NCBI GenBank assembly: GCA_964445815.1
Contig: CAYULW010000002.1
Location: forward strand, 1-64,000
Direction of reading: 5' to 3'
Source: CAYULW01 sp964445815
GTDB taxonomy: Bacteria; Bacteroidota; Bacteroidia; Flavobacteriales_E; Vicingaceae
DNA: 64,000 bases
Position numbers and translations under genes: made by a program. A model generated the notes under the pieces. It was not told the DNA's origin. It worked only from the letters and a program-made list of their open reading frames with translations, and ran no database searches. Of this stretch, positions 52,374 to 60,674 are shown one piece after another. The stretch's first letter is position 1; each line of letters starts with the position of its first letter.

Positions 52374-53516
52374 TTAGTTTGTTTTGAGTTTTTCACCGCC
52401 GCTTCCTTTTCGCCATAAATATTCTAATGGACCTGTTGTTTTGAAATGCAAATACAAAATGCTAAAGCCTACATTAATGCCGAAGATAAGGATTGTAATG
52501 AATACTAGATCACTAGGGCGCAATAGCCCGTATTGTCCCAGACCATAACCGTAAAAAATGAGCACACAAAAGAGCGACTGTAAGATGTAATTGCTCAAAG
52601 CCAGACGACCGGTTTTCGCTAAGGCATTGCTAATCGCATTCCTTTTTTGAAAAGCCAAGCTGAAGATAATGATATAACTGATGCCTAATGCTGTCTCAAA
52701 CAGCACATTGAGAGCAATCAATATTGGTCGCCAAAGAGGTTGGGCAGTCAGGTCAAAACGGCTAAACAGGTCTGCTTTAAAGTAAATCCACACTATGCCG
52801 CTTGCAAAGAGTAAAATAGAGGAGAGGAGGTATTTGTTTCTATGGGTTCTCAGTTGTAAAAAAAAGTCATGGCGTGCTGCATAAATGCCCAATAAAAACA
52901 ATCCGAAAGTTTTGGGAATGTACCATACCAGATTTTCGGGCATAAAAGCCATGAATTCAGCCATTCTCAATTGAAAAATCTCCATGTAGCTGCCTTGTCC
53001 GAAGGTCGAAATGAATGTCTTTAATTCTGCAACCTGAGCCATGTGCACTTTTGGCCATTGCCAAAGCACCACACCTAAATAGTAAAGGGGGCGAAAAAAG
53101 ATAAAGAAGCCGGCACAGATCAGAATACTTCGACCGGACCATTTTAGCATTGGCAAAACCAACAGACCCAATAAAGCATATGAGGTCAAAATGTCTCCGA
53201 ACCAGAACAGCCCGATGTGCAACAGCCCGAAGAGCATCAACACAAGCATTCTTTTGATAAAATAGGAGTTAAAGTGATCTGCGCGTGAATGCCTTTGCAA
53301 AACGATGCCATAACCGAACAAAAAGGCAAAAATGAAGAGGAATTTCCCACCAGCAAAGTTAACCACGGCATCTATTGTCTTGGCTTGTATGCCTTCAAAT
53401 GCACCATAAAACTCTCCGTAATGACTGAGTGGTGCATGAAATACAAAAATATTGACCAGCAGAATGCCAAATAAGGCAAAACCTCTTAAAGCGTCGAGTT
53501 CAGAGATGCGTTTCAT
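52374..53516 (-). CDS. DUF418 membrane protein (YeiB-like)
   Basis: 380 aa, about ten membrane helices. Start ISELDALRGFALFGILLVNIF, a FAFLFGYGIVLQ motif, RMLVLMLFGLLHIGLFWFGDIL and the C-terminal TGRLALSNYILQSLFC with GPLEYLWRKG are typical of DUF418/acyltransferase-3-like proteins. Function unknown, possibly transfer of an acyl group or osmolyte-related. Confidence 0.92.
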   Translation of the reverse strand: MKRISELDALRGFALFGILLVNIFVFHAPLSHYGEFYGAFEGIQAKTIDAVVNFAGGKFLFIFAFLFGYGIVLQRHSRADHFNSYFIKRMLVLMLFGLLHIGLFWFGDILTSYALLGLLVLPMLKWSGRSILICAGFFIFFRPLYYLGVVLWQWPKVHMAQVAELKTFISTFGQGSYMEIFQLRMAEFMAFMPENLVWYIPKTFGLFLLGIYAARHDFFLQLRTHRNKYLLSSILLFASGIVWIYFKADLFSRFDLTAQPLWRPILIALNVLFETALGISYIIIFSLAFQKRNAISNALAKTGRLALSNYILQSLFCVLIFYGYGLGQYGLLRPSDLVFITILIFGINVGFSILYLHFKTTGPLEYLWRKGSGGEKLKTN

Positions 53517-53564
53517 GAATTACTATCAAGGATTTGCATGTGGTATCCGGTAATTGTGTTCTTC

Positions 53565-53978
53565 TTAATAGAGCTTCTCAACTGATGCATAATTCCCGTT
53601 TACAAAATGGTCTAAATGCTCGAGTGACTTTTCAAAAGGAATGGACCAGACATCATCAACGGTCATTTTTTCCTTTTCTCCTAATAATCCGAATAGGACT
53701 TTAAGCCTTTTGGGACGATTATACCATAAAGAAAACTCTAGTTTTTTATTATCGCTGTAATTAGCTGTTAAGCTGAAACTTTTACCATTTTCGATACAAG
53801 TAAAGTCGAGGGAAGGATTATAATGAATACGCTCTTCATTCAACGAGTTCAGAAGGTTGAGTTGTTCAATCCAAGGGTAAGTTTTAGCGATCTCAAGTAC
53901 TTCTTCTCCGGACATTGGATCATTTCTGTATTCAATATCCGCTTTATCCGGATAGCAAATGGAGTATTTAAATGTCAT
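53565..53978 (-). CDS. Hypothetical protein
   Basis: 137 aa, soluble. Features: FKYSICYPDKADIEYRN, VLEIAKTYPWIEQLNLL, ENGKSFSLTANY and KMTVDDVWSIPFEKSL. I do not recognise the family. It follows the GNAT gene by 32 bp on the same strand; both may be the decayed tail of cassette cluster 3. Confidence 0.6.
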   Translation of the reverse strand: MTFKYSICYPDKADIEYRNDPMSGEEVLEIAKTYPWIEQLNLLNSLNEERIHYNPSLDFTCIENGKSFSLTANYSDNKKLEFSLWYNRPKRLKVLFGLLGEKEKMTVDDVWSIPFEKSLEHLDHFVNGNYASVEKLY

Positions 53979-54010
53979 TTGTTATTTTTAAAATCATAAT
54001 CTTCTTTTCC

Positions 54011-54481
54011 TTATTGCGGTTTAAATTCTGATAGAGGCCCAATGGTTTTACGAAGAAGAGTTTCAGAATGCCCTTTAATTATAAAATCCTTCAAGTCACC
54101 AATTTTGGAGTAGCCAAGTTTAAGATATAATCTTTCCGCCTCAGTATTGAATGACGAAACACACATGAATACATTTGGAGAAATTTGAAATATTCTTTCT
54201 TCGCAATATTTTAAAAGAGTTGTACCAAATCCTTGACCTTGGTGACTTGACTTTATTAATATGGATTGAATATAGCCCTTAAATGTTCCTTTCATTTGTA
54301 AAACAGCAAAGCCAATTAACTCTGAATTCTTCATTCCAATAAACACTTCCTTATTGTCACCACGTACCGCATCTTTACAATTTTCAAGGTCACGATTTAG
54401 TGTCAACCAAGGTTCAGATTGACTCATTAATAATGCACATTCATCGAGTATTTTTTCATTAATTGTCAATTCAATTTTCAT
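54011..54481 (-). CDS. GNAT-family acetyltransferase
   Basis: 156 aa, single GNAT domain: VFIGMKNSELIGFAVLQMKG, YIQSILIKSSHQGQGFGTTLLKY (acetyl-CoA pyrophosphate loop QGQGFG), VFMCVSSFNTEAERLYLKLGYSK (motif B). Substrate unknown. Preceded by a short degenerate cassette-like site (54482-54534). Confidence 0.9.
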   Translation of the reverse strand: MKIELTINEKILDECALLMSQSEPWLTLNRDLENCKDAVRGDNKEVFIGMKNSELIGFAVLQMKGTFKGYIQSILIKSSHQGQGFGTTLLKYCEERIFQISPNVFMCVSSFNTEAERLYLKLGYSKIGDLKDFIIKGHSETLLRKTIGPLSEFKPQ

Positions 54482-54534
54482 CTTATGTCGTTTTTCTTAG
54501 TAGCAGCATTTGCTATATACAGTTTTGGGCATAG
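54482..54534 (-). repeat. Degenerate attC-like half site
   Basis: The minus strand reads CCCAAAACTGTATATAGC then AAATGC, matching the first half of the intact sites (S1 shares TATAGCAAATGC, S2 shares CTGTATA). The second half with the GTT core is missing. It separates the 54535 and 54011 genes. Confidence 0.35.
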
Positions 54535-55233
54535 TTATTTAATTTCAATTTTCTTCGATTCAAACCCTTTTGGTAGTTCTGGTTTGAAAAGATCGTGATT
54601 TACAATTATTTCTCCCTGTTTCTTCGCTTTTACTTTCAATGTGTAGATGTGTTCTTCGGTTAATTTTCCATCACTAGCTTCACTAGAACTAGAGTATGAA
54701 GAACCCAATTGACTCAGAAAAGAGTTGTCTTTGATTCTAATTTTATCAATTACGAATGAAGAGAAATCATCAAGTGTTATTTCATTTAAATTCATTGAGG
54801 AAGGGCTTAGGTCAGTGTTACTCTTTATAACAATTGAAAACTCTTGACCCTTCTTTACAGATTCAGGAGTAATTATTGAAACTACGGTATCTGAAATTTC
54901 ATTTACAATAGTTGCTTCAACTATATCTATTTCCAGCTGATTTGATTCTAAATCAATGCTATCAATACTCAACTTATATGGTCCAATCGTCTTTCTACCT
55001 GAACTCGTGTAGATCACAACAATTCTCTTTTTAAACTCTGTGATATCTATTACAGTTATATCGTCACCAAGAAGGCTTGAGAGCTCTCCTTCAATTGCCT
55101 CAACGGATAACTCCAATTCAATGTTCTCACCAACTTCAAAAGTTGTATTATCACTCATTAAACTCAATTTAAGGTTCTGTCCCTCAACATTGATAAAGTT
55201 TGAAATAAGAAATGTGATGATTAAGATCCTCAT
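54535..55233 (-). CDS. Exported BatD-like protein
   Basis: 232 aa. N-terminal signal peptide (ILIITFLISNFINVEGQN), then two beta-sandwich domains: DNTTFEVGENIELELSVEA, TSSGRKTIGPYKLSIDSIDL, ESVKKGQEFSIVIKSN and the terminal VKAKKQGEIIVNHDLF. This resembles the first domains of BatD (oxygen-tolerance) proteins, but it is far shorter and has no C-terminal membrane helix. Function unknown. The gap to the 55282 gene upstream is only 48 bp and holds a decayed site. Confidence 0.6.
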   Translation of the reverse strand: MRILIITFLISNFINVEGQNLKLSLMSDNTTFEVGENIELELSVEAIEGELSSLLGDDITVIDITEFKKRIVVIYTSSGRKTIGPYKLSIDSIDLESNQLEIDIVEATIVNEISDTVVSIITPESVKKGQEFSIVIKSNTDLSPSSMNLNEITLDDFSSFVIDKIRIKDNSFLSQLGSSYSSSSEASDGKLTEEHIYTLKVKAKKQGEIIVNHDLFKPELPKGFESKKIEIK

Positions 55234-55281
55234 AAGTTTTAATTATATCTGACCATTTTGCCTAAGCCATGAGTGTTTTAG

Positions 55282-56607
55282 TTAGCATTTCTTTATTTCG
55301 TTCATACGTTTAATCGCTTCTGGCTCACCTTTTTCGACAGCTTTCTTCAAGTATTTCATTCCTTTTTCTATTTCATCTTTTTTGATAAGAAAATTAGCGT
55401 AATGTAACTCCAAAAGGTCAACTGGAAAAGTTTCGGATTCAAAAGCCAATTGGAAATGGTACTCGGCTTGTTCTAATTCATTTTTAGCTAGATGATACAA
55501 AGCTAAGTTTCTGTACGTATAGGCATTGTCATTGTTTTCTGTTTTTAATGCTTTTTCAAGTTGTTGTCTTCCTTCTTCCAATTGTTCCATTTGGATTAAG
55601 GAATATCCTAAATTGTCATATGCAAAACCATAATTTGGGTTTATTTGAAGTGCTTTATGAAAATTTTGAGTGCTCTGTTCATAGTTGCCATTTCTCAATT
55701 GATAATACCCAATATTGTTATAGACGTCAGCTTTTAGCAATTCATCTTCGGTTAAAAGCAAGATTTTTTGAAGAGTATTAATAGCTGAATCAAAATCAGC
55801 ATTTTGGTATTCCTTGTCTGCTTGATCAAATAAATCATTAGCCTCCAATTCAGCTTTACTAAAAACTACCGAAGGTGATTTATTTAGAAAAGCTATAGCT
55901 CCTTCAAATTGAAGTCTAAGCTCTTTGGGTAATTCATTTTTCCAATCTGGATTGTCTTGTTCAATTAGCTTTGAAAAGGTCGCTAATCCAAAAGCCATTA
56001 CTTCATTTGCCATTTCAGAAACGTAGTTCCATTTGGTTTCCCAAAAGCCGTCATCAGTTCTTCCTCTGTCCGTTAAGTTTTGAGAAAGTGGGATTCCAAA
56101 GCCGAAATAAATTCCTGCTATAAATATAAATAGGGGGGTATCATCTCCTGTGTCGTATTGCAATTTGTTTTCAGTTAGTCGAATTTTAATGAATTCATAA
56201 ATGAGGTTGAATACGAGTCGGTTTGGTCGATTAGAAATGCTTTTAGCAATGTGTATTTTGTAATTATTCTCGGTTACTTCTGTTTCAGTTTCAAACGGCT
56301 TGCCTTGCATTTCAAATGGTATTCCATAGACATCTCGTAAATCCTTGTGTAGCTCATACGCAACTTTACTAGAGTCTAAGCTTAGCAAGTTGCATAGGTC
56401 GTCAATCAGATTTTTGACTTCTAAGTCACTAGTCGAAAAAGTCTTTGGAAAGAATTTTTCTGTAATAAGAATTTGTTCACTTTGTGTACTGGGATAGCCA
56501 AAAATTTTAATCAGCCATTTAAAATTATCCTCAACCCAATCTCTATTTGTTTCTGTTATTCGAAACTTTGGCTCTTTTGCTTTCTTATTGAATCCGAATA
56601 ATTTCAT
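55282..56607 (-). CDS. TPR-repeat protein (cassette gene)
   Basis: 441 aa, cytosolic. The first ~230 residues contain no recognised domain (a folded unit with AYELHKDLRDVYGIPFEMQG). From about 255 to the end, tetratricopeptide repeats: YQNADFDSAINTLQKILL, ADVYNNIGYYQLRNGNYEQS, FAYDNLGYSLIQMEQLEEGR, YTYRNLALYHLAKNELEQAE, LHYANFLIKKDEIEKG. Likely a protein-interaction module. It begins at the GTTAATT core of site S3; the downstream end carries only a degenerate TGCTAAC. Confidence 0.8.
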   Translation of the reverse strand: MKLFGFNKKAKEPKFRITETNRDWVEDNFKWLIKIFGYPSTQSEQILITEKFFPKTFSTSDLEVKNLIDDLCNLLSLDSSKVAYELHKDLRDVYGIPFEMQGKPFETETEVTENNYKIHIAKSISNRPNRLVFNLIYEFIKIRLTENKLQYDTGDDTPLFIFIAGIYFGFGIPLSQNLTDRGRTDDGFWETKWNYVSEMANEVMAFGLATFSKLIEQDNPDWKNELPKELRLQFEGAIAFLNKSPSVVFSKAELEANDLFDQADKEYQNADFDSAINTLQKILLLTEDELLKADVYNNIGYYQLRNGNYEQSTQNFHKALQINPNYGFAYDNLGYSLIQMEQLEEGRQQLEKALKTENNDNAYTYRNLALYHLAKNELEQAEYHFQLAFESETFPVDLLELHYANFLIKKDEIEKGMKYLKKAVEKGEPEAIKRMNEIKKC

Positions 56608-56614
56608 TTTATTT

Positions 56615-56820
56615 AATTAACCTTAATGACCCCTGTATGATGCCGTTGCGGTTTTGATAAATATACAATTTGAGGTTTAGAACCAAGTAAAAACCTCAAA
56701 GCGGTTTTGATTCTTTGCTTTTTTACAAAATCCGCTAGCGGATTTTGCGAGGCTTCAAATAGCTTTACGAATTGCCAAAATACCATACCCACAATGCACT
56801 ATATAGCCTGTTGTGCCTAG
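56615..56820 (-). repeat. attC-like site S3
   Basis: 206 bp, closely related to S2 34 kb away: same arm GCTATATAGTGCATTGTGG, same central palindrome AAAATCCGCTAGCGGATTTT and AAAACCGC stem. Its opening CTAGGCACAAC includes the stop codon of the 56817 gene, and its closing core is GTTAATT (56621-56615). The opening matches the complement of the bases before that gene at 8 of 11. Confidence 0.65.
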
Positions 56821-57443
56821 TTTATTTTAAGTTCTATAGTTGCAGTTGAGTCAGAACATTCAATCTCATCCGCTGCAGGATCATCTTCTTCTAGCTCTAA
56901 ATCTAAATGACAAGTCTCGATGTATTTATTAATCTTAACTGACTCTTTTGTTAAACTTACAACAGAATATGTGACTTGAGAGTCACCTGCGTCTCCCCAA
57001 ATTTCAGCAATCTGTTCACTTTCTTTGATCATATTCTCGCCCGAATTATATATCATGCCGTAGTATATAGGTCCATAATCGTCTTGTTGAACAACGACTA
57101 AGAAGAAGCTACTATCATTAACTTTTAACTTGCCTACTGGCTTTGCACCTGTTGACTCAGATTGCGTTTGCGGGATTTTATTGTCAAGCACAGGAAGAAA
57201 TGTCAAAGGAAGACAATCACTTGGTTTAAAGGTTCTTTCTTGTGTGTATTGTTCCACTACAATTTTTATTGAGTCTTTTGGGAAATCATTGAAGTAGGAG
57301 GTTATGTCAGTATTAATCTCAACTTCTTCTATTGATTCAATAAATTCAACAATGTCTTTATTAATAGTATCACTTGTATCGCTGTCCAATTGTCCACATG
57401 AAGCCAAAATGGCTAAACCGAGTATTACCAATAGTTTTTTCAT
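56817..57443 (-). CDS. Hypothetical lipoprotein (cassette gene)
   Basis: 208 aa. Lipoprotein signal KKLLVILGLAILASCGQL (lipobox LASC). Acidic, beta-rich mature part with cysteines paired near the end (CHLDLELEEDDPAADEIEC). Family not recognised. The stop codon TAG forms the first bases of site S3; the gene starts after GTTGGGGC of site S6. Confidence 0.65.
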   Translation of the reverse strand: MKKLLVILGLAILASCGQLDSDTSDTINKDIVEFIESIEEVEINTDITSYFNDFPKDSIKIVVEQYTQERTFKPSDCLPLTFLPVLDNKIPQTQSESTGAKPVGKLKVNDSSFFLVVVQQDDYGPIYYGMIYNSGENMIKESEQIAEIWGDAGDSQVTYSVVSLTKESVKINKYIETCHLDLELEEDDPAADEIECSDSTATIELKIN

Positions 57444-57450
57444 TCTCTCA

Positions 57451-57530
57451 AATTAGCCCCAACGGTCTGGCTAAAATGTCGTGCAACAGTTAGATTGTTG
57501 GGGCATACACTATAGCCGTTGTTGGAGCTA
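57451..57530 (-). repeat. attC-like site S6
   Basis: 80 bp, the shortest intact site and closest in size to classical attC. Minus strand: AGCTCCAAC-AA, arm GGCTATAGTGTATGC (57517-57503), short loop, return arm (57484-57469) with one-base asymmetry, and GTTGGGGCTAA. It contains the TAG stop of the 57528 gene. Confidence 0.68.
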
Positions 57531-58256
57531 GTGGTTTTTATTTTCTTCTTCATTTTTCAATCTCATTATGAACCATTCAAATCCATAAAGTCCTTCAAGG
57601 TTCTTTGGAATTTCGTTCAAGTCAGTTTTTTTTCCTGATTTAAAGTCAGTCAATATAATATGTTCATGTGTTCTATCATTCCATTCGTAAGAATTCAAAG
57701 TGTCCAACTTGTTTTTTGTCCATTTGAACTCATAAAACTCGGTTTGTCCGGGATGTCCGTAGGTCATGCTGTAAGTCCGAAATTGATTTGGGTAGAATGT
57801 CGGGTTTGGTATTTCCACTTTTTTTGAAAATTGATCGTTATTGTCATCATATAAGTAGCAGTCATAAATATCTGCTAAACAACAACCTGAGGAAGGATAC
57901 CAATGGATAGCCAAATCAATCACTTTGTCACCGTTAATGTCGAAAATCGAATCTGACATAAAATTCATCCAACCAAGTCTTTCGGAAAATATTGGTTTTT
58001 CATATTCGTCCTTCTCAGAGTACACTTGAATGTAGGTGCCTGAAAAGTTTGAAAGTCGTATATACTTGTGATTAATTGAGTTTGAGAAAATATGACCTTC
58101 CTTTAGAGTCAAAGAGTCATTTTTTATGTTTTCTTTTTGACTTTGAATCAGTTTTGTAATTGTTACTGTCGTTTTAAGACTGTCTTGATCGACTTGACAA
58201 AAACCAAATTCTGCAAGTCCTAAAATGATTGATATGGTTAATAGTGTTCTGGTCAT
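57528..58256 (-). CDS. Secreted hypothetical protein (cassette gene)
   Basis: 242 aa with a signal peptide (TLLTISIILGLAEFGFCQ). The mature part has ISETF-like beta strands with DINGDKVIDLAIHWYPSSG followed by a CCLADIYDCYLYDDNNDQ segment, suggesting a single FG-GAP-like, VCBS-type or calcium-binding repeat. Function unknown. Its stop lies inside site S6; its start follows GTTGGGATTAATG of site S7. Confidence 0.65.
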   Translation of the reverse strand: MTRTLLTISIILGLAEFGFCQVDQDSLKTTVTITKLIQSQKENIKNDSLTLKEGHIFSNSINHKYIRLSNFSGTYIQVYSEKDEYEKPIFSERLGWMNFMSDSIFDINGDKVIDLAIHWYPSSGCCLADIYDCYLYDDNNDQFSKKVEIPNPTFYPNQFRTYSMTYGHPGQTEFYEFKWTKNKLDTLNSYEWNDRTHEHIILTDFKSGKKTDLNEIPKNLEGLYGFEWFIMRLKNEEENKNH

Positions 58257-58260
58257 TTTA

Positions 58261-58467
58261 CATTAATCCCAACAGTTTGTGTATGGACAGTAGGGCAGGT
58301 ACGAAGCACTTCACTTTCGGTTTACCACTAAGCCAAAACAAACGTTTTTACTTTTAATTTTCTTTTTTGTTAAACGTCAAAACTTTGTTTTGGCGTTGCC
58401 TGCTCAATGAACAGCACTCTCAATTTATTATTAATTGCCCTATTGGCTATACACCTTGTTGGTAGCA
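58261..58467 (-). repeat. attC-like site S7
   Basis: 207 bp, sister of S5. Minus strand: TGCTACCAAC-AA, arm GTGTATAGCCAATAGGGC (58454-58437), spacer with AACGCCAAAACAAAG and AAACCGAAAGTGAAG, return arm (58296-58279), then GTTGGGATTAATG. The opening TGCTACCAAC is a 10/10 match to the complement of the bases before the 58475 gene (59142-59151). Confidence 0.7.
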
Positions 58468-58474
58468 GTTTTTT

Positions 58475-59128
58475 TTAATTCCATTTATTTACGTCCTTAT
58501 TCGATTCGGTTAAATATTTAAGGAAGTCCACACCCAAAATTGTAATATTCAAAATATTGTCATCCTCGCGAAGAAGAGTGTAATTAAAAAGAAAATTCAG
58601 ATACTGTTCGTAGCCATAGTTTTCATAAAATTTTGGATTATTTTTTTTCGCATTATCATAAAAGAATTTGATGGATTCTCTAGTCTGTCCGGCATGAGAG
58701 TTTACGTGTTCTAATATTCTAATTTGAGACCCAAAAATGTCATTATAAACAGTATCATAATGTCGCATTATATAGAGAACACAACTATAATTAGTTAATC
58801 GGTCTATTTTTTCTTCTGCTGTTTTTAACTTTTCAACTTCGGTTTCAGTTGCAATAGCCTCTTTGAATGAATCTATTGTTTCAGGTCGAAATAGGCCCAC
58901 AATACGGTCAATATGCGAAATTTCTTCAGTTTTCTTTTCTGTAGCTGTAGCTTGCTGTTTTGCTTCAAGTGATTTGTTACCATAACCTACTTTTGTGACG
59001 CGGTTAATTAAATCAACTAGAGGTTTCCTAAAAATCAGAATGCCAATTATTATAACTAAAGGCCATTTCAAAGTTTCTGCAAGACTGATATAATCAATTG
59101 CTTTTTCTAAATTTTCTTGTTCGTTCAT
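58475..59128 (-). CDS. Single-helix membrane protein (first gene of cluster 3)
   Basis: 217 aa. One membrane helix near the N-terminus (LKWPLVIIIGILIFRKPLV), then a helical cytosolic domain (HIDRIVGLFRPETIDSFKEA, AEEKIDRLTNYSCVLYIM, GYEQYLNFLFNYTLL). No family recognised. Bracketed by perfectly complementary 10-base ends. Confidence 0.65.
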   Translation of the reverse strand: MNEQENLEKAIDYISLAETLKWPLVIIIGILIFRKPLVDLINRVTKVGYGNKSLEAKQQATATEKKTEEISHIDRIVGLFRPETIDSFKEAIATETEVEKLKTAEEKIDRLTNYSCVLYIMRHYDTVYNDIFGSQIRILEHVNSHAGQTRESIKFFYDNAKKNNPKFYENYGYEQYLNFLFNYTLLREDDNILNITILGVDFLKYLTESNKDVNKWN

Positions 59129-59141
59129 TTGTTTTCTTAAT

Positions 59142-59178
59142 TGCTACCAACGTCAGTATAAACGGAATTCCGTTTATT
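59142..59178 (-). repeat. Leader palindrome P3 of cassette cluster 3
   Basis: Core ATAAACGGAATTCCGTTTAT at 59158-59177, followed on the minus strand by ACTGACGTTGGTAGCA. The flank beyond the palindrome differs from P1 and P2, so the conserved unit is the palindrome plus TGAYGTTG only. Confidence 0.65.
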
Positions 59179-59217
59179 TTTGCAATAGGAAGATCTATTT
59201 AAGGCAAGGCGTTAAGC

Positions 59218-60663
59218 TTACTTAGCTGCCTTTGAATCCTCTTCTTCTTTGCCGTCTGTCTTCTTGGCTTGATCTTCTGTTGCCTCTTCATCACTAGCTT
59301 CACCTTTCAAATAATTGGGCAATTGCATGCCGGCCATGTTAAACATGTCTTGCAAGGGGGGAACAGATTGGTACAAACCCGAGATAAAGTTAGAGGTAGA
59401 GGTTTTGCCGTCTTTGCCCTGACCGCCTTCCCAAACAGTGACTTTATCGATTTTGATGTTTTTGATGGCTTCAGCCTGAGTTTTTACCAATTCAGGTAAT
59501 TTGTCTGCAATCAAGAGCAGCACCGCATCTTTAGAGTCATTGCCTGCGGCTTTCACTATCCGATCTAAACCTTCTGCTTGTTTGGTGAGGATCTCATACA
59601 AACCTTTGGCCTCTGCTTCTTTGCGCATAAAGATGGCATCAGCTTCACCTTTTGCAATGCGTCGGATTTGCTCGGCTTCCGCTTCCGCATCAATTTCCAC
59701 TTTCTGTTTATCGATAGAGGCGGGGACAATGATGTCCGCTTTTTGAGAGGCTTCTTTTCTCGCGGCTCTTGCTATTTCCGCTTCTTTTTCAGCAGCATAG
59801 GCTTCTTCTAATGCTTTGGCCGCTTGGACTTTTTCAGATGCAGTGGCTATTTTTTCAGCTTCAGCTTCTCTTGCTCTACGATCGGCATCCGAATTGGCGA
59901 TCTGCACTTTGGCCACATTCTCTCCCTCAACAGCTTTGGCATTGGCAGAGGCCACCTGTATTCTCTGATCTTGAACAGCCTGAGCTTCACCAATAGCTCC
60001 GTCTCTGTCTTTTTGAGAAACAGAGATTTTAGCATCGTTAATGGCTTTCGCAGCAGCTTCTTTTCCTAAAGCTTCTATATAACCGGACTCATCATGTATG
60101 TCTGTAATGTTCACATTGATGAGTTTTAAGCCTACTTTCTTTAACTCCGCTTCTACACTGTGGGTAATGTGTGATAAAAACTTATCTCTGTCGGTATTGA
60201 TCTCTTCAATGTCCATGGAAGCGACCACCAGACGCAACTGCCCGAAAATGATTTCCTGAGCAAGCTCTTTAATGGCATCCAGACTTAAACCCAATAAACG
60301 TTCGGCTGCATTTTGCATCACACTTGGCTCAGTAGAAATACCGATGGTAAATCGTGAAGGCACATTCACCCGAATGTTTTGTTTAGAAAGCGCATTGGTC
60401 AGATTCACTTCAATAGAAATAGGAGTGAGGTCGAGGAAAGAGTAATCCTGAATGATGGGCCAGATAAAAGCTGCACCTCCATGTATGCACTTGGCTGAGC
60501 TTTCACCTCCGGTCTTACCATAGACCACCAAAATTTGATCGGAAGGACAGCGTTTGTACCTTCTGAACATGGAATAAATAAAAACAACAATAATGAGAAC
60601 TACTGCTGCAACTAAATAAACTGGTGTACTACCTGCCTGACCGGCTAAAAAAATAAAATTCAT
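59218..60663 (-). CDS. Flotillin-family membrane scaffold protein
   Basis: 481 aa. N-terminal membrane hairpin or helix (VYLVAAVVLIIVVFIYSM), RRYKRCPSDQILVVYGKTGG, a Band 7/SPFH domain (LTNALSKQNIRVNVPSRFTI, NAAERLLGLSLDAIKELAQE), then a long Ala/Glu coiled coil (AREAEAEKIATASEKVQAAK and similar) typical of flotillins/YqiK. Marks ordered lipid domains and helps assemble signalling or secretion complexes. An NfeD-like gene lies just upstream in the same operon, as in YuaF/YuaG and YqiJ/YqiK pairs. Confidence 0.94.
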   Translation of the reverse strand: MNFIFLAGQAGSTPVYLVAAVVLIIVVFIYSMFRRYKRCPSDQILVVYGKTGGESSAKCIHGGAAFIWPIIQDYSFLDLTPISIEVNLTNALSKQNIRVNVPSRFTIGISTEPSVMQNAAERLLGLSLDAIKELAQEIIFGQLRLVVASMDIEEINTDRDKFLSHITHSVEAELKKVGLKLINVNITDIHDESGYIEALGKEAAAKAINDAKISVSQKDRDGAIGEAQAVQDQRIQVASANAKAVEGENVAKVQIANSDADRRAREAEAEKIATASEKVQAAKALEEAYAAEKEAEIARAARKEASQKADIIVPASIDKQKVEIDAEAEAEQIRRIAKGEADAIFMRKEAEAKGLYEILTKQAEGLDRIVKAAGNDSKDAVLLLIADKLPELVKTQAEAIKNIKIDKVTVWEGGQGKDGKTSTSNFISGLYQSVPPLQDMFNMAGMQLPNYLKGEASDEEATEDQAKKTDGKEEEDSKAAK

Positions 60664-60674
60664 TTCTGTTATTA

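Larger units (their letters stand above)
56615..59178 (-). mobile_element. Cassette cluster 3 (attC-like sites)
   Basis: Minus strand order: leader palindrome (59158-59177), 217-aa gene, site S7, 242-aa secreted gene, site S6, lipoprotein gene, site S3, then the TPR gene. It lies directly after the flotillin gene, same strand. Degenerate half sites near 55234-55284 and 54482-54534 suggest the cluster once ran on to about 53.5 kb. Confidence 0.6.

Noticed and set aside
21614..59178. CRISPR array
   Set aside because: Repeats are long, differ from each other and are separated by whole genes, not by short spacers; no cas genes.
59578..60069. Several plus-strand frames over the flotillin coiled coil
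   Set aside because: Shadow frames of an Ala/Glu-rich repeat region; Leu/Phe-rich translations with no context.
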